Assembly (NCBI RefSeq): GCF_001718315.1
Contig: NZ_CP013363.1
Location: forward strand, 62,001-126,000
DNA: 64,000 nucleotides
Source: Burkholderia diffusa
Lineage (GTDB): Bacteria > Pseudomonadota > Gammaproteobacteria > Burkholderiales > Burkholderiaceae
Direction of reading: 5' to 3'
The notes under the pieces were generated by a model. The model ran no database searches. It was not told where the DNA came from and worked only from the letters and a program-made list of their open reading frames with translations. Positions 35,001 to 45,238 of the stretch are shown piece by piece (the first letter of the stretch is position 1; each line of letters begins with the position of its first letter). The position numbers and the translations under genes were made by a program.

Positions 35001-37063
35001 CGTGACGTTCCTCCGACGAGTTGGACATGCGGGAACAGGTTGCAGCGCATGCCGACCAGCGCGAGCAGCGTGGCGTCGTCGCGGCCGGTGGTATTGCGCG
35101 CGGCCGCGCCGATCGCGCGGTTCAGCGCGCGCATCAGCGACGCAGTGGCCGGAATCGGATGGTGCGCGTCGGCGCGGGCGCGATACAGGTTCGATACTTC
35201 CTCGAGCGCGGCTTCGATCGCGACGCGCGTCTGCGCATCGCCCCTGTCGAGACCCTCGCGCACCTGAATGATGTTGCGGCCGATGCGCAAGTCGCTCAGC
35301 CCGTCGACCGCATGCAGCGCATCGCCTTCGTTCGCGAACGCCATGCGGGCGGCAACCTGGCCAAGCCGGTCGACCGCGCGCGCGGTCCACGTCGGCGCAT
35401 CGAGCGGTCGGCGCGGATCGGCCATCTGCGCGAGGTCGGCCCAGTTCTGACGCACGATTCGATATGCGGTCCAGCGCGTGCTGGCCGAGCGGAAGAGTTT
35501 GGTCACGACCAGCGTCGTGACGATGCCGCCGACCTGCGCGAGCCCTGTATTGAGGAACAGCGCGAAATCGGCCTGGAAGCGATCGAGAAAACCCATGGCG
35601 ACGATGAAGCAGGAGAACATCGGAAGCGCGCGAGCGGTGCGCGCGGGATCGGCCTGGATGTAGCCCATCCAGATGAAGGCCGGTGCGAGCGTCAGGATCA
35701 GCATCCCGGCGCCGTCGACACGCGGCAGGATCACGAACAGGTACAGCGCGGCGAGCGGAAAGGTGACGAGCGTCGACACCAGATAGCGGCCGATCACCGG
35801 TGCGGGGTCGTCCTGCGCGGCGAACGAGCAGGTGACGAGCGCGGCGAATGCCGCGGTTGCGGATCCATTCGGCCAGGCAAGCAGGATCCACACCGCGCAA
35901 TAAATGACGATCGCGGTGGTCGTCGCGGCGCCGGCGAGCAGCGCGAGCCCGTGGTCGCGCGCGAGCCTGAAGCGGCGCGTGCTGTCGACGGGCGGCAGGT
36001 GACGCTCGAGTTCGGCGTCGCTTTCCGAGAAGGTGCGCACGAGTCCGCGGGCGGCATGCAGCGTGTCGAGGAAATCGGCGGTGCGGTCGAACAGGTTCGC
36101 GGTGAGCAGCGACGTCCAGGTCGGATCGAGCAGGCGTTCGGTCGCCAGCTTGCGGCAGCGCGCGGCGAGGCCGACGTCGAGCGCTTCGCCGACTTCCTGC
36201 GACGCTTTCAGGTCATCCATCACCGCCTCGACGAGTGCGGCGGTCTCCGCATCGACCGCATTCAGCGAGCGCAATTGATCGAGCCGGTTCGCGGCAGCCG
36301 ACGCGATCGACAACAGCGCGGCGAGGCGGTGCTGCAGCGCCGTGACCGTGTCGCGCGTCGCGAGCGCGAAGCGCTGGTCGAACGGCAGCGTTGTCGCGAT
36401 CATCCCGAGCTCGGTCACGTCCGCCGCGAGCTTGCGGCGATGCTCGTGCTCGAGCCGCGCGTGATGCGTGCCGAATGCGTCGACGGTCCAGCGGCAGGCA
36501 TCGCCGAGGAACGACAGCGCGCGCTCGTGAATCACCGGCCGGTTGTTCGCGGGCTTCAGCAGCATGTGCGCGATCGTCACGCACAGGATTGCCACCGTCA
36601 TCTCCTCGACGCGCGACACGGCCGTGATGAAGATGTTGGTCGGGTCGTCGAGATACGGAAAACAGATCACGGCCGAACTGAACGCGGCCATCTGGAACAG
36701 GAATGCGCGCGGCGTGCGGTCGAGCACCGCGAGATAGATGCAGAAGCCGATCCATAGCGCGAGGCACAGCACCAGCAGCACGGGCGAGTTCTGCAGGTTG
36801 GGTGCGACCACAACCGTCACGACCGCGCCCGCGGCGATGCCCGCGAGCCGGTAGATCGTCTTCGGCCGGAACGCACCGGCCATGGGCTGCGCGGTCACGT
36901 AGACCGTCAGCAGCGCCCACCAGGGGCGCGGGAAGCTGACGGCAAACGAGATCAGCAGCACAAGCGCGGCGGCGATAAAAGTGCTGACCGAGAAAAGGAG
37001 TTTTCTCGGATCGATGGAGAATGGGTCGCGCGGCCGTAGCGGCGCGACGGTGGCTTGCGACAC
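34997..37063 (-). CDS. FUSC-family inner-membrane exporter (AaeB/fusaric acid type)
   Basis: About 688 residues. Two bundles of membrane helices (about 20-150, beginning KLLFSVSTFIAAALVLLISF, and 370-500, beginning TTTAIVIYCAVWILLAW) are separated and followed by large soluble regions, as in AaeB and fusaric acid resistance proteins. It should export aromatic carboxylates or similar weak acids with the adaptor and NodT channel encoded downstream. I favour a GTG start at 37063, 7 bases after AAGGA; an ATG at 37168 gives a longer N-terminus without a ribosome binding site. Confidence 0.88.
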   Translation of the reverse strand: MSQATVAPLRPRDPFSIDPRKLLFSVSTFIAAALVLLISFAVSFPRPWWALLTVYVTAQPMAGAFRPKTIYRLAGIAAGAVVTVVVAPNLQNSPVLLVLCLALWIGFCIYLAVLDRTPRAFLFQMAAFSSAVICFPYLDDPTNIFITAVSRVEEMTVAILCVTIAHMLLKPANNRPVIHERALSFLGDACRWTVDAFGTHHARLEHEHRRKLAADVTELGMIATTLPFDQRFALATRDTVTALQHRLAALLSIASAAANRLDQLRSLNAVDAETAALVEAVMDDLKASQEVGEALDVGLAARCRKLATERLLDPTWTSLLTANLFDRTADFLDTLHAARGLVRTFSESDAELERHLPPVDSTRRFRLARDHGLALLAGAATTTAIVIYCAVWILLAWPNGSATAAFAALVTCSFAAQDDPAPVIGRYLVSTLVTFPLAALYLFVILPRVDGAGMLILTLAPAFIWMGYIQADPARTARALPMFSCFIVAMGFLDRFQADFALFLNTGLAQVGGIVTTLVVTKLFRSASTRWTAYRIVRQNWADLAQMADPRRPLDAPTWTARAVDRLGQVAARMAFANEGDALHAVDGLSDLRIGRNIIQVREGLDRGDAQTRVAIEAALEEVSNLYRARADAHHPIPATASLMRALNRAIGAAARNTTGRDDATLLALVGMRCNLFPHVQLVGGTSR

Positions 37064-37556
37064 GTCGATTTCCTTGAGCGAGACAGGCGGAAAGGGTTGC
37101 TGCGATTGCGCTACGGCGTCGGAGGCGGCGTGCCGCACGTCATGTCGTGCAGCGCGGGTTTGCGGCATGCGCCGCGGCAGAGGGAGGCGGGGTATGCGGG
37201 AACGTGAGACCGCACGGAAAGGGGGATCGTTGCAGGTTGTTCAAGCACGGCTTGCGCGCCTTTTCCTTTTTATTCAAGCGCATGGCGACACACGTCGGCG
37301 ACCGCGAGTGCCACGAAAACTCGGTTGCGAAGGATCAGGGTTTCATTCGATTGCGATGGACGAAATTGTGCGATGCGGCGCGCACGGCGTCCAAGTCGGA
37401 TTTCCGACCGGGTCGATCGGTTTTACTTATCGCTCGACGAGCGGGCCGGCCAGAATGCCGATCATGGAATGCGCAACCCGAGGCGCAACAGGGGCGTGAA
37501 GCGGTTGCCAGCGCAACTGCATGACGACACGGTGGCGAGCGCGCTACCGCGTGTCG
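37064..37556. other. Intergenic region between polB and the efflux operon
   Basis: If the efflux operon starts at 37063, almost 490 bp separate it from the 3' end of polB. No frame in it looks coding. The part at 37260-37340 is the least GC-rich and is a plausible place for the promoter of the efflux operon; I see no clear operator. Confidence 0.45.
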
Positions 37557-39929
37557 TCAGTCACCGAACAATTGCCCCTGCCCCGAAATCACGCGTTCGA
37601 AATCGTCGCGCAGGAACGGCAGGATCGCATCGGCGACCGGCTGCAGCTGACGGCTCACGTAAAACGCGTAATCGATCGGCGAGCGCATCGTCTCGAGCGG
37701 CTCCGGGCCGGCCGTCGTCATCACGTAGCTGATCCAGCCGCCGCGCTGGTACTGCAGCGGCCGGCCGCGCGCCAGGTTGAATTCGTCGGCGATCCGCGCG
37801 GCGCGCACGTGCGGCGGCACGTTGCGCTGGTATTCGCTCAACGGCCGGCGCACGCGCTTGCGATAGATGAGTTGCCCGTCGTATTCGCCGGCGAGCGTGC
37901 GGCGCACGTAGTCGCGAACGAAGTCCTGATACGGTTCTCGCTTGAACACGCGCCGGTACAGTTCGCGCTGGAATGCCTGCGCGAGCGGCGTCCAGTCGGT
38001 GCGCACGGTTTCGAGCCCCTTGAACACGAGGTCCTCGCTGCCGTTCGCCGCGAGCGCCAGGCCCGCATAGCGCTTCTTGCTGCCTTCCTCCGCGCCGCGT
38101 ATGGTCGGCATCAGGAAGCGCCGGTAATGCCGCTCGTACTGTAGTTCGAGTGCGCTTTCCAGCCCGAAGCGGTCGCGCAGGTGCGCCTGCCACCAGCGGT
38201 TCACGTGATCGACCAGCGCGCGGCCCTTGGCTGCTGCTGCTTCGTCGTCGTGCTCGCGCCCGAGCCAGACGAAGGTCGAATCGGTATCGCCATAGATGAC
38301 TTCGTAGCCTTGCGCCTCGATCAGCTCGCGTGTGCGATGCATGATCTCGTGGCCGCGCATCGTGATCGACGACGCGAGGCGCGGATCGAAGAACCGGCAG
38401 CCGGTCGAGCCGAGCACGCCGTAGAACGAATTCATGATGATCTTCAGCGCCTGCGACAGCGGCGCATTGCGCTGGCGTTTCGCTTCGTCGCGGCCTTCCG
38501 ACACGCGCCGCACGATGTCGGGCAGGCAATGCGCGGTGCGCGAGAAGCGCGCGCCGAGAAAGCCGGGCACCGACGTGTCGTCGCCCGGATGCGCGAGCCC
38601 CTCGATCAACCCGGCCGGATCGATCAGGAACGTGCGGATGATCGACGGATAAAGGCTCTTGTAGTCGAACACGAGCACCGAATCGTACAGGCCGGGCCGC
38701 GAATCCATCACGAAGCCGCCGGGGCTGTTCTGGCCCGTCACGTCGCCGAGGTTCGGCGCGACGTAGCCGAGCCGGTGCATGCGCGGCAGGTACAGGTGCG
38801 TGAACGCGGCGACCGAGCCGCCGGTGCGATCGGCCGCGAGGCCCGTGACGGTCGCGCGTTCGAGCGCGAAGGACAGCAGGTCGGCCTTGTCGAAGATGCG
38901 CGTGACGAGTTCGCAGTCCTTGAGGTTGTAGTGCGCGAGCGCCGGCTTGTCGTGATCGAAGCGGCGCTGGATCTCGTCCATCCGCTGATACGGATTGTCG
39001 ATCGATTTGCCTTCGCCGAGCAGCGACTGCGATACGTATTCGAGGCTGAACGACGGGAACGTCCACGTCGCCGATTTCAGCATGTCGATGCCGTCGAGGA
39101 TCAGGCGGCCGGCCGCGCCCGCGAAGAAATGATCGGGCTGTTGCCCGTGTGCGCGCCACTCGAGCAAGCTGCCGCCGCGGCCCAGCTTCAGCGGCACGCC
39201 GTATTGTTCCGCGTGCGCGTGCAGGATGCGCAGGTCGAACTGCACGAGATTCCAGCCGATCACCGCATCGGGATCGTGTTCGTCGAACCAGTCGTTGACG
39301 CGCGTGAGGATCTCGGCCGGGCTGTCGCAGTAGTCGAGGCGGAAGTCGACGGGCGGCGCGTCGCCGTTCGGCGGGCCGAGCATGTAGACCTGCCGCTGTC
39401 CGCAGCCTTCGAGCGCGATCGAATACAACTCGCCGTGAACGCTCGTTTCGATGTCGAGCGACACGCAGCGCAGTGTCGGCCGATAGCCGGTCGCGGGTTT
39501 GAGTTCGGTGTCGGTCAGCGTGCCGTCGCGGCCGGCCGTGCCGCGAAACAGCACCGGTGCGGTAATGAAGCGCTCCATCGCGTAGCGGTCGGGCGGCTGC
39601 ACGTCGGCTTCGTAGACGTCGACGCCGGCCGCGGCGAGGCGTTTCTGGAGTCCGGACAGATGGCGGTAGCGGCGGCAGTAGAGGCCGGCGACCGCACGCT
39701 GGCGGAAGTCGCGCAGCGCGAGCGGACGCAGTTCCACATCGCGTTCGCCGGCGAGCGCGCGTTCGGCGAGCGCCTGCTGCTCGACCGGCACGAACGCGAC
39801 GGCCTCCTGCGGGCGCAGCCGCACGCGGCGCGGACCGTGTTCGGTTGCCAGCCAGAACTCGATCTCGATGCCGGACGCGGTGTCCCGCCAGTGGCGGGTG
39901 AGGATGAAACCCTGCTCGAACTCCGTCAA
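37557..39929 (-). CDS. polB: DNA polymerase II (family B)
   Basis: 790 residues, the size of E. coli Pol II. The exonuclease domain has SLDIET (Exo I) and [14 protein letters not shown] (Exo II). The polymerase has [13 protein letters not shown] (motif A), [13 protein letters not shown] (motif B) and [10 protein letters not shown] (motif C), all intact. It is an SOS-type translesion and repair polymerase. The only possible start between the upstream in-frame stop (39966-39968) and the first conserved block is TTG at 39929, with a weak ribosome binding site, which may limit expression. No LexA box was recognised. Confidence 0.95.
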   Translation of the reverse strand: MTEFEQGFILTRHWRDTASGIEIEFWLATEHGPRRVRLRPQEAVAFVPVEQQALAERALAGERDVELRPLALRDFRQRAVAGLYCRRYRHLSGLQKRLAAAGVDVYEADVQPPDRYAMERFITAPVLFRGTAGRDGTLTDTELKPATGYRPTLRCVSLDIETSVHGELYSIALEGCGQRQVYMLGPPNGDAPPVDFRLDYCDSPAEILTRVNDWFDEHDPDAVIGWNLVQFDLRILHAHAEQYGVPLKLGRGGSLLEWRAHGQQPDHFFAGAAGRLILDGIDMLKSATWTFPSFSLEYVSQSLLGEGKSIDNPYQRMDEIQRRFDHDKPALAHYNLKDCELVTRIFDKADLLSFALERATVTGLAADRTGGSVAAFTHLYLPRMHRLGYVAPNLGDVTGQNSPGGFVMDSRPGLYDSVLVFDYKSLYPSIIRTFLIDPAGLIEGLAHPGDDTSVPGFLGARFSRTAHCLPDIVRRVSEGRDEAKRQRNAPLSQALKIIMNSFYGVLGSTGCRFFDPRLASSITMRGHEIMHRTRELIEAQGYEVIYGDTDSTFVWLGREHDDEAAAAKGRALVDHVNRWWQAHLRDRFGLESALELQYERHYRRFLMPTIRGAEEGSKKRYAGLALAANGSEDLVFKGLETVRTDWTPLAQAFQRELYRRVFKREPYQDFVRDYVRRTLAGEYDGQLIYRKRVRRPLSEYQRNVPPHVRAARIADEFNLARGRPLQYQRGGWISYVMTTAGPEPLETMRSPIDYAFYVSRQLQPVADAILPFLRDDFERVISGQGQLFGD

Positions 39930-40146
39930 AACGCTTGCTCGTCGTGGATGCCCAGGCCGCGGATTTTAGCGCCTCTCGCGCGGTTCCCGCCGAAGGGCGA
40001 ATCGATGACATCAGGTGGCGGGAAGCCGCCGCACGGTCCGTCACGCGGCGCATCGGCCGCGTGACGCAGCCAGAATCGCGCGCAGACCGGGTGACGCGTG
40101 TGCGTCGCGTATTCGTCTACCCCGGCGTTCGGTGCCGATGCGGCAT

Positions 40147-41793
40147 TCAGGCCGGCATCGGCGCGAAATTCCACTTCAGGTGTTCCGCTCGCCGTGGCCG
40201 CTGATACAGATAGCCCTGTGCGTACTGAATCCCGACCGCATGCAGCGCGCGGTGCTGCTCTTCCGTCTCCACGCCCTCGGCAATGATCTTCAGGCCGTAG
40301 TGGTGGGCGACCGCCGCGATCCCTTCGATCAGTTTCGCGTTGCCGGTCGTGAGCGGCGAGATGAACTGGCGATCGATCTTCACGTAGTCGAACGGAAAGC
40401 GCGACAGCATGTCGAGGTTGCTGTGATGCGTGCCGAAGTCGTCGATCGCGAACTTCGCGCCTTTCGCGCGCAGTGTGGCGAACATCTCGGTGGTGCGCGA
40501 ATTCTTCTCGAGCAGGATGCGCTCGGTCACTTCGAGCACCAGCGTGCAGCCCGGTGGAAGCCGGGCGATCGTGTCTTCGACGACGGACACGAAGCGCGCG
40601 CGCTCAAGATCCTTCGGCGCGACGTTGATCGCGATGCGCAGCGGCACCGACGGCGCGAGTGCGGTCAGATCCGATACGGCTGTCCGAAGCACGAACTCGG
40701 TCACCTTCGGCAGGACCGCACTTGACTCGACCTGCGGCACGAACACGGCCGGACTGATGGCCCCCCATTTCGGATGGTGCCAGCGCAGCAGCGCCTCGAC
40801 GCCGACGGTCCTGCGCGTTTCGATGTCGATGATCGGCTGGTAGACGACATGAAATTCGTTGCGCTTCAGCGCATTGCGCACGGCCTTCAGCAACAGCCGG
40901 CGCGGCGCCATCGCGAGCAGGTACGCGGCAGCGACGAGGCCGTTGACCAGCAGCGCGATCGTCAGGCAGATGAGTCGGTAGCGCCGCTGCACCTGCCAGA
41001 CGTAGGGTTCCGCCGAGGTAACGGAGACCGTGAACGGCCAGGCGTTCGACGCGATCCTGCTGCCCGTTGCCGGTGCCGCGCCGGTTGGCGACACGAACTC
41101 GCCGTGCTGATCGATGCTTCCCGCGCCTTCGATCGACAGCGTGGCCGTTTCCGCCCCGAAGCGGGTCCCGTGCGCGAGCATGTCCGCCACATAGTCGCCT
41201 TCGACCAGATAAAGGACGCCGGAGTCGGGCGCGGTCGCGCGAAACGCCGCCAGCACCGGAACGTGACGCTGAAACGGCGTTTGCCGAAGCAGCGTGATGG
41301 CCGTCGTCCCCGGCGCTGGCGCATGAATGTACGCGTCGAGCGGAACATCAATCGCACCCAGCGCTGAAGAGCATGTGACGCGACCGCCGTTCGCCAGCGC
41401 GACGGCTCGAAGATAACGCAGGTGAGTGCCTACTTCGGCGAGCGTCCTGAAGATCGTCGTGCAGGGCTGCCCGACCAGCGCGTTCAACTCATTCGGGTGC
41501 CGCGAGCGAATCCCGTCGAGGATGCGGTCGACCGATATCACGATGTCGTTCGCTACGTCCCTTTCGTGCCGTGCAATCGAGTCGCGCGCCAGGCGCCCTG
41601 CGACGACGAGCGCCAGCACGAACACGAGGATGCAGACAATCAGGGCGACCGGGAAGACGATGTGCGGCCACGCGCCGCTGCGCTGGAACGCGGGCTTCGG
41701 GCGCGGTGCGGGCGCGGATGGTCCTCGGGTCGTACTTGTTGTTGTGCGCATGTGAATGCAGGTCGAACCGTTCGATGAATTGGCGCGAGGCAT
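40147..41793 (-). CDS. Membrane-bound EAL phosphodiesterase with CSS redox domain
   Basis: 548 residues. A first membrane segment (PVALIVCILVFVLALVVAG) and a second (LICLTIALLVNGLVAAAYLL) enclose a periplasmic domain with the CSS motif (RVTCSSALG), whose Cys controls activity through DsbA/DsbB in related enzymes. The cytoplasmic EAL domain has GVEALLRW, the DDFG motif, VKIDRQF and EGVET, so c-di-GMP hydrolysis is expected. The start could also be ATG 41751. It lies in front of the terminator at 41947-41980. Confidence 0.9.
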   Translation of the reverse strand: MPRANSSNGSTCIHMRTTTSTTRGPSAPAPRPKPAFQRSGAWPHIVFPVALIVCILVFVLALVVAGRLARDSIARHERDVANDIVISVDRILDGIRSRHPNELNALVGQPCTTIFRTLAEVGTHLRYLRAVALANGGRVTCSSALGAIDVPLDAYIHAPAPGTTAITLLRQTPFQRHVPVLAAFRATAPDSGVLYLVEGDYVADMLAHGTRFGAETATLSIEGAGSIDQHGEFVSPTGAAPATGSRIASNAWPFTVSVTSAEPYVWQVQRRYRLICLTIALLVNGLVAAAYLLAMAPRRLLLKAVRNALKRNEFHVVYQPIIDIETRRTVGVEALLRWHHPKWGAISPAVFVPQVESSAVLPKVTEFVLRTAVSDLTALAPSVPLRIAINVAPKDLERARFVSVVEDTIARLPPGCTLVLEVTERILLEKNSRTTEMFATLRAKGAKFAIDDFGTHHSNLDMLSRFPFDYVKIDRQFISPLTTGNAKLIEGIAAVAHHYGLKIIAEGVETEEQHRALHAVGIQYAQGYLYQRPRRAEHLKWNFAPMPA

Positions 41794-42138
41794 TCGCCGT
41801 GCCTGGCCGGGGCACCGCGGCTCGCGCCCATATCGGGACGCAAATCGATTCTACGCTCGCAAAGCCCGCGAAGCGGCATCGCGCCGGATTCGACGCGATT
41901 CTTCATAACATACATCGGTAATGCATGTATATCGGTATCGCAACCTAAAAAAAACCCGGCCGCATCGATGTGCGGCCGGGACAGAAGACACCGTCTCTTG
42001 GCACGAGGATGGTGCGCGGCAAGTATAAGGTCTGTCGAACCGGATTACGAAATAATGCTAATCAAAAAATCGCGAAATATCGAGATTGATGCTTGATGGG
42101 AAATATTTGCGTCGCGCGTCAGTTCCGGCCGCCGTGCT
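41794..42138. other. Intergenic region with terminator and short palindromes
   Basis: Contains the minus-strand terminator at 41947-41980 and, at 41910-41930, an AT-rich inverted repeat (ATACAT, 9 bases, ATGTAT) upstream of the EAL gene that could be an operator. The AT-rich segment at 42040-42110 lies before the terminator. No gene seen. Confidence 0.55.
41947..41980 (-). terminator. Rho-independent terminator
   Basis: Perfect 10-bp GC-rich stem (CCCGGCCGCA pairs with TGCGGCCGGG, loop TCGATG) next to eight A residues, which on the minus strand are a T-run. It ends transcripts of the small gene at 42139-42450 before they reach the EAL gene. Confidence 0.9.
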
Positions 42139-42450
42139 TCAGAAGTCGTTGCGCATCTTGTGGAGCAGGTCGCGGGGCGATTGATGCGTGTCAACGGCGG
42201 TGAGGACGTCGGTCAGGAACCACGGCAGGTTCAGTTGCGTATCGGAATCGCCGACGCAGATGCGGATCGGCGGCGCCTTCGACGCCGCGCGGGAGCTGGG
42301 CGCCGTACCGGCGGACGTGGACGACGGCACGCAGTTCCGCGCTTGCTGCGCAACGGGCGCGGCGGCAATGTTCGTGGCAGTGCCGGCAATCGCCGGCGAG
42401 CTGACGGCGGCAAGCAGGATCAGGATGGCGAAAGGGGCGGCGCGTTTCAT
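42139..42450 (-). CDS. Small exported protein, function unknown
   Basis: 103 residues from ATG 42450, with GGAG 7 bases upstream. Signal peptide MKRAAPFAILILLAAVSSPA cut near AIAG. The mature part has two cysteines (ARNCVPSS and RICVGDSD) and a C-terminal WFLTDVLTAVDTHQSP. I do not recognise a family. It is followed by a strong terminator, so it forms its own transcription unit. Confidence 0.7.
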   Translation of the reverse strand: MKRAAPFAILILLAAVSSPAIAGTATNIAAAPVAQQARNCVPSSTSAGTAPSSRAASKAPPIRICVGDSDTQLNLPWFLTDVLTAVDTHQSPRDLLHKMRNDF

Positions 42451-42715
42451 GTGATTCTCCGGCGATGCACGTTCGACACCGTCGGCGGGCCCGAGTTCGG
42501 TGAGCCGCCGAGGCGTCGCATGCGCGACGACATGGGCATCTCCGGCGCGGTCGAACGCGATGCTGAATGGCCTCGCGCGCCGGATCGATCGATCAAACGT
42601 CAAGAATCGTTTGGATCACCCTTCCGACGCTTGCGATGCCGGATACGCTCATTTATCGTGCCGCCACGACGGCGCCGACACGGGGCGCCAAGCCAGTTCG
42701 CAAGGAGCATTCGTC

Positions 42716-43102
42716 ATTACCGCATTCAATCGTCGCACGCGTATTCGTGCCTTTCTCGTCGCGTCGATCGCGTCTCTCAACCTGGCGCAGCCCGCGGCGG
42801 CAGCCTATACGGAATCGTGGATGAGCGACCACGACGTCAAGGAGTACGCACACCAGGTCAAGCATTCGCCCGTGGCGGCGAGTGGTGCGACGGCCGTGAA
42901 GCCGGGGCGGCAAACCGGTTCTTCGCGATCGAATGCGCCGGCGGCGGCGCATGCCGACGCGAAACCCGCGTCGAACGCGCACGCGGCGCCCGCGAAGAAC
43001 CGCAAGGTCGAGCACGCGGTCGGCATCGATCCGAAGGCGCCCGTCATCGCGAAACCGAAGGTCGTCCAGACGGCGCACAAAAGGGCAGCCATCCAGCATT
43101 GA
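42716..43102 (+). CDS. Small exported basic protein with a probable ATT start
   Basis: About 128 residues. The signal peptide is clear: RRTRIRAFLVASIASLNLAQ then PAAAAYTES. The mature chain is Ala/Lys/His-rich and disordered. No ATG, GTG or TTG lies just before it; AAGGAG at 42702-42707 is 8 bases ahead of an in-frame ATT (42716), which I take as the likely start. The alternative is an ATG far upstream that would put over 50 unrelated residues before the signal peptide. The following gene encodes a TonB-C-like protein; function unknown. Confidence 0.55.
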   Translation: MTAFNRRTRIRAFLVASIASLNLAQPAAAAYTESWMSDHDVKEYAHQVKHSPVAASGATAVKPGRQTGSSRSNAPAAAHADAKPASNAHAAPAKNRKVEHAVGIDPKAPVIAKPKVVQTAHKRAAIQH

Positions 43103-43183
43103 CGCAGCACGCAGGCCGGCACGCATCGATTCGTCGATGCGCGCCGCAATAACCGAAGCGTTCAACCATCACGGAGAACCATC

Positions 43184-43435
43184 ATGTCGCTGATGGACCG
43201 CCTGCTGTCACGCGGCGTGCGGAACGCCACGTCGAGAAGGCGCGTGATCGTGCGTGTATGGCTCGACGAGCACGGGCGAGTCCGCGATCTCAAGGTCAGG
43301 CGCAGTTGCGGCGACGTCGCGCTCGACGAGAAGGCGCTTCACGCAATTGCGGTGATGCGCTTCCCCGGCGGCCACCTCGGCTCCGGCGGGAAATCGGCGA
43401 AGCGCTGGCACGATCTCGATTACCCGGTGGACTGA
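43184..43435 (+). CDS. Solo TonB C-terminal-domain protein
   Basis: 83 residues, ATG 43184 with GGAG 7-10 bases upstream. RVIVRVWLDEHGRVRDLKVR then SCGDVALDEKALHAIAVMRF is the TonB C-terminal fold. There is no membrane anchor, proline-rich spacer or signal peptide, so it is not an energy transducer. It may be a partner of, or derived from, a longer TonB. The preceding gene encodes a small exported protein in the same direction, 82 bp away. Confidence 0.75.
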   Translation: MSLMDRLLSRGVRNATSRRRVIVRVWLDEHGRVRDLKVRRSCGDVALDEKALHAIAVMRFPGGHLGSGGKSAKRWHDLDYPVD

Positions 43436-43442
43436 CAGTGCG

Positions 43443-45053
43443 TCACGAATACCCGTAGCAGCGCTTCAATCCCGTGTAATCGTAGAAGTGGCTCCCCGCG
43501 GCGATCTTCGCGCCGTCGCACGCCGCCTGGAAATCCGTCTCGCGCTCGTTGTACAGCATCTTCACGATGATCCGCGAGCCGTTCCGATACACGTCCCATT
43601 GCATGTTCGCGGCCATCGGCGACACCTGATCGCCGCGCCACGGATTGTTCGCATACGTGTAGGTCTGCGCCTGCGGCGTCGGCACGAACACGTTCTTCAG
43701 GTTCATGATCGACGCGAACGGAATCACGATTTCCGCATGCGTGAAGCGCAGCTTTGCGGCACGCGTGAGGTCGCCGCGCGCGATCGCGTCGACCTCGCTG
43801 AAGAAGTCGTCCTGCAGCACCTTCGCCATTCGGTACGTGACCGGATTGGCCTCATGGATACCGGGCCCTTTCTGGTAATAGTCCTCCGCGTCCTGCAGAT
43901 AGGCGAGCGTTTGCGCCTGCTCCGCGCCGATGTATTTCTCCATCGTGACGCCGCCCGTTTCGGCCGTCATCGCGGGCGCGACCTGCAGCAGGTTGTACAG
44001 CACGTTTACCGCATCGACGGCCGATGCGATCTTCGTCTTGCCGTCGCCCTTCAGCGTGTTGGTGAACTTGCCGTCCGGCGACGTGAACGCGTAGGTTCCC
44101 GTGTTCGCGAACGTATAGCCGTCCGTGCCGAGCTTCGCGATGAAGGCTTGCGACACCAGCGCGGCCAGCACTGTTTGCGCGACTTCCGCGACTTGCGGCG
44201 CGGCCTTGATCGTCTTCAGCTTGTCCGCGACGGACGCATCGCTCGAATAGGCCTGGTAGGTTTGACTGGCCTGGTAGGTCGCGTAATACGGATCGGACGT
44301 ATCGGTCACGAGATCGGTGGCCGGCTTCAGCGCATGGAAATACAGCAGGAACCGGTTGGTGCCGGCGGGCTGCGCGACCGGCGCGCTCGCCGGATAGCCG
44401 GACGGCGCGGCCGGCAACGTGATCGCGGCGGCGAGTGCCGGCTGCGCGGCGACGAGCGCGGCCGAGAAGTAGGTCGAACTGTCGACCGCGCGGTCCTGCC
44501 CCGAGTTGACGACGACGATCTGCCGGCCACCCGACGCGAACAGCGCCGGCAGCCGCTGCGCGAGCCGCGCGGCGAGCTGCTGGTGTTCGCGGATGCCGGT
44601 TTGCGTGAGATTGCCGTAGCCGGGCGTCGAAATCCCCTGCACGCCGTAGCCGAGCAGCGCGTTGGCCTTCATCATCGAGTATGTGTCGGCCTTCAGCTGC
44701 GCGCCGAGCGCGGTCAGTGCGCCGTCGGCCTCGGCCTTGAGCAGCATCGCGTAAATCGCGCCGTCGTATTTGAAGCCGGACAGTCCGCGCGAGCCGTGCC
44801 GCGCGACGAGCTCCGTATACACCGGCGTATAGCCGGCGGGCGGCGCTTCGTAGGTCGCCGCGTCCTGCTGCGGACGATAGGGCGTCTTCGTCTGGTAATA
44901 CGTCGCGGGCGTCGGTGCCGGCGCGGGTGCCGGTTGCGTGCTGCCGTTGTCTGCCGACGCGGCAGGCGCAGTCGACGTTTCTTCTCCGCCGCATGCGGCG
45001 AGCAGCAGGCAGGCGAAGGCGACGGCGGTAGCGGTACGGGTAGGGCGTGTCAT
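43443..45053 (-). CDS. MINPP-like histidine acid phosphatase lipoprotein
   Basis: 536 residues from ATG 45053. Lipoprotein signal MTRPTRTATAVAFACLLLAA with Cys21 and a Pro-rich linker. RHGSR at 85-89 is the catalytic motif of histidine acid phosphatases and phytases. The distal motif is HAE (439-441) rather than HD, the mark of MINPP-type multiple inositol polyphosphate phosphatases. An outer-membrane phytase that releases phosphate from phytate is the likely function. A longer frame beginning at 45185 adds residues before the lipoprotein signal and is unlikely. Confidence 0.85.
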   Translation of the reverse strand: MTRPTRTATAVAFACLLLAACGGEETSTAPAASADNGSTQPAPAPAPTPATYYQTKTPYRPQQDAATYEAPPAGYTPVYTELVARHGSRGLSGFKYDGAIYAMLLKAEADGALTALGAQLKADTYSMMKANALLGYGVQGISTPGYGNLTQTGIREHQQLAARLAQRLPALFASGGRQIVVVNSGQDRAVDSSTYFSAALVAAQPALAAAITLPAAPSGYPASAPVAQPAGTNRFLLYFHALKPATDLVTDTSDPYYATYQASQTYQAYSSDASVADKLKTIKAAPQVAEVAQTVLAALVSQAFIAKLGTDGYTFANTGTYAFTSPDGKFTNTLKGDGKTKIASAVDAVNVLYNLLQVAPAMTAETGGVTMEKYIGAEQAQTLAYLQDAEDYYQKGPGIHEANPVTYRMAKVLQDDFFSEVDAIARGDLTRAAKLRFTHAEIVIPFASIMNLKNVFVPTPQAQTYTYANNPWRGDQVSPMAANMQWDVYRNGSRIIVKMLYNERETDFQAACDGAKIAAGSHFYDYTGLKRCYGYS

Positions 45054-45238
45054 CGTGGCTTGAAACGGATGGAACGACGCGGCAAGCGCGTCGTTCCCCT
45101 TCCGGGCGGAATCGGTCGAATCCGGAAGTGTTGCAAGCGACTTTGACAGCAGAATGTCAGGGTTCGGTCGGGCAATCGTCGGCATGACGCCGGATCGCGA
45201 CCGGCCGGCGCGAGCCGGCCCGTATGCAGGTGCTCAGG

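Noticed and set aside
34776-35900. Minus-strand frame of 374 codons ending in the DUF1656 protein
   Set aside because: Only the last 74 codons are real; the rest is a shifted frame of the FUSC gene.
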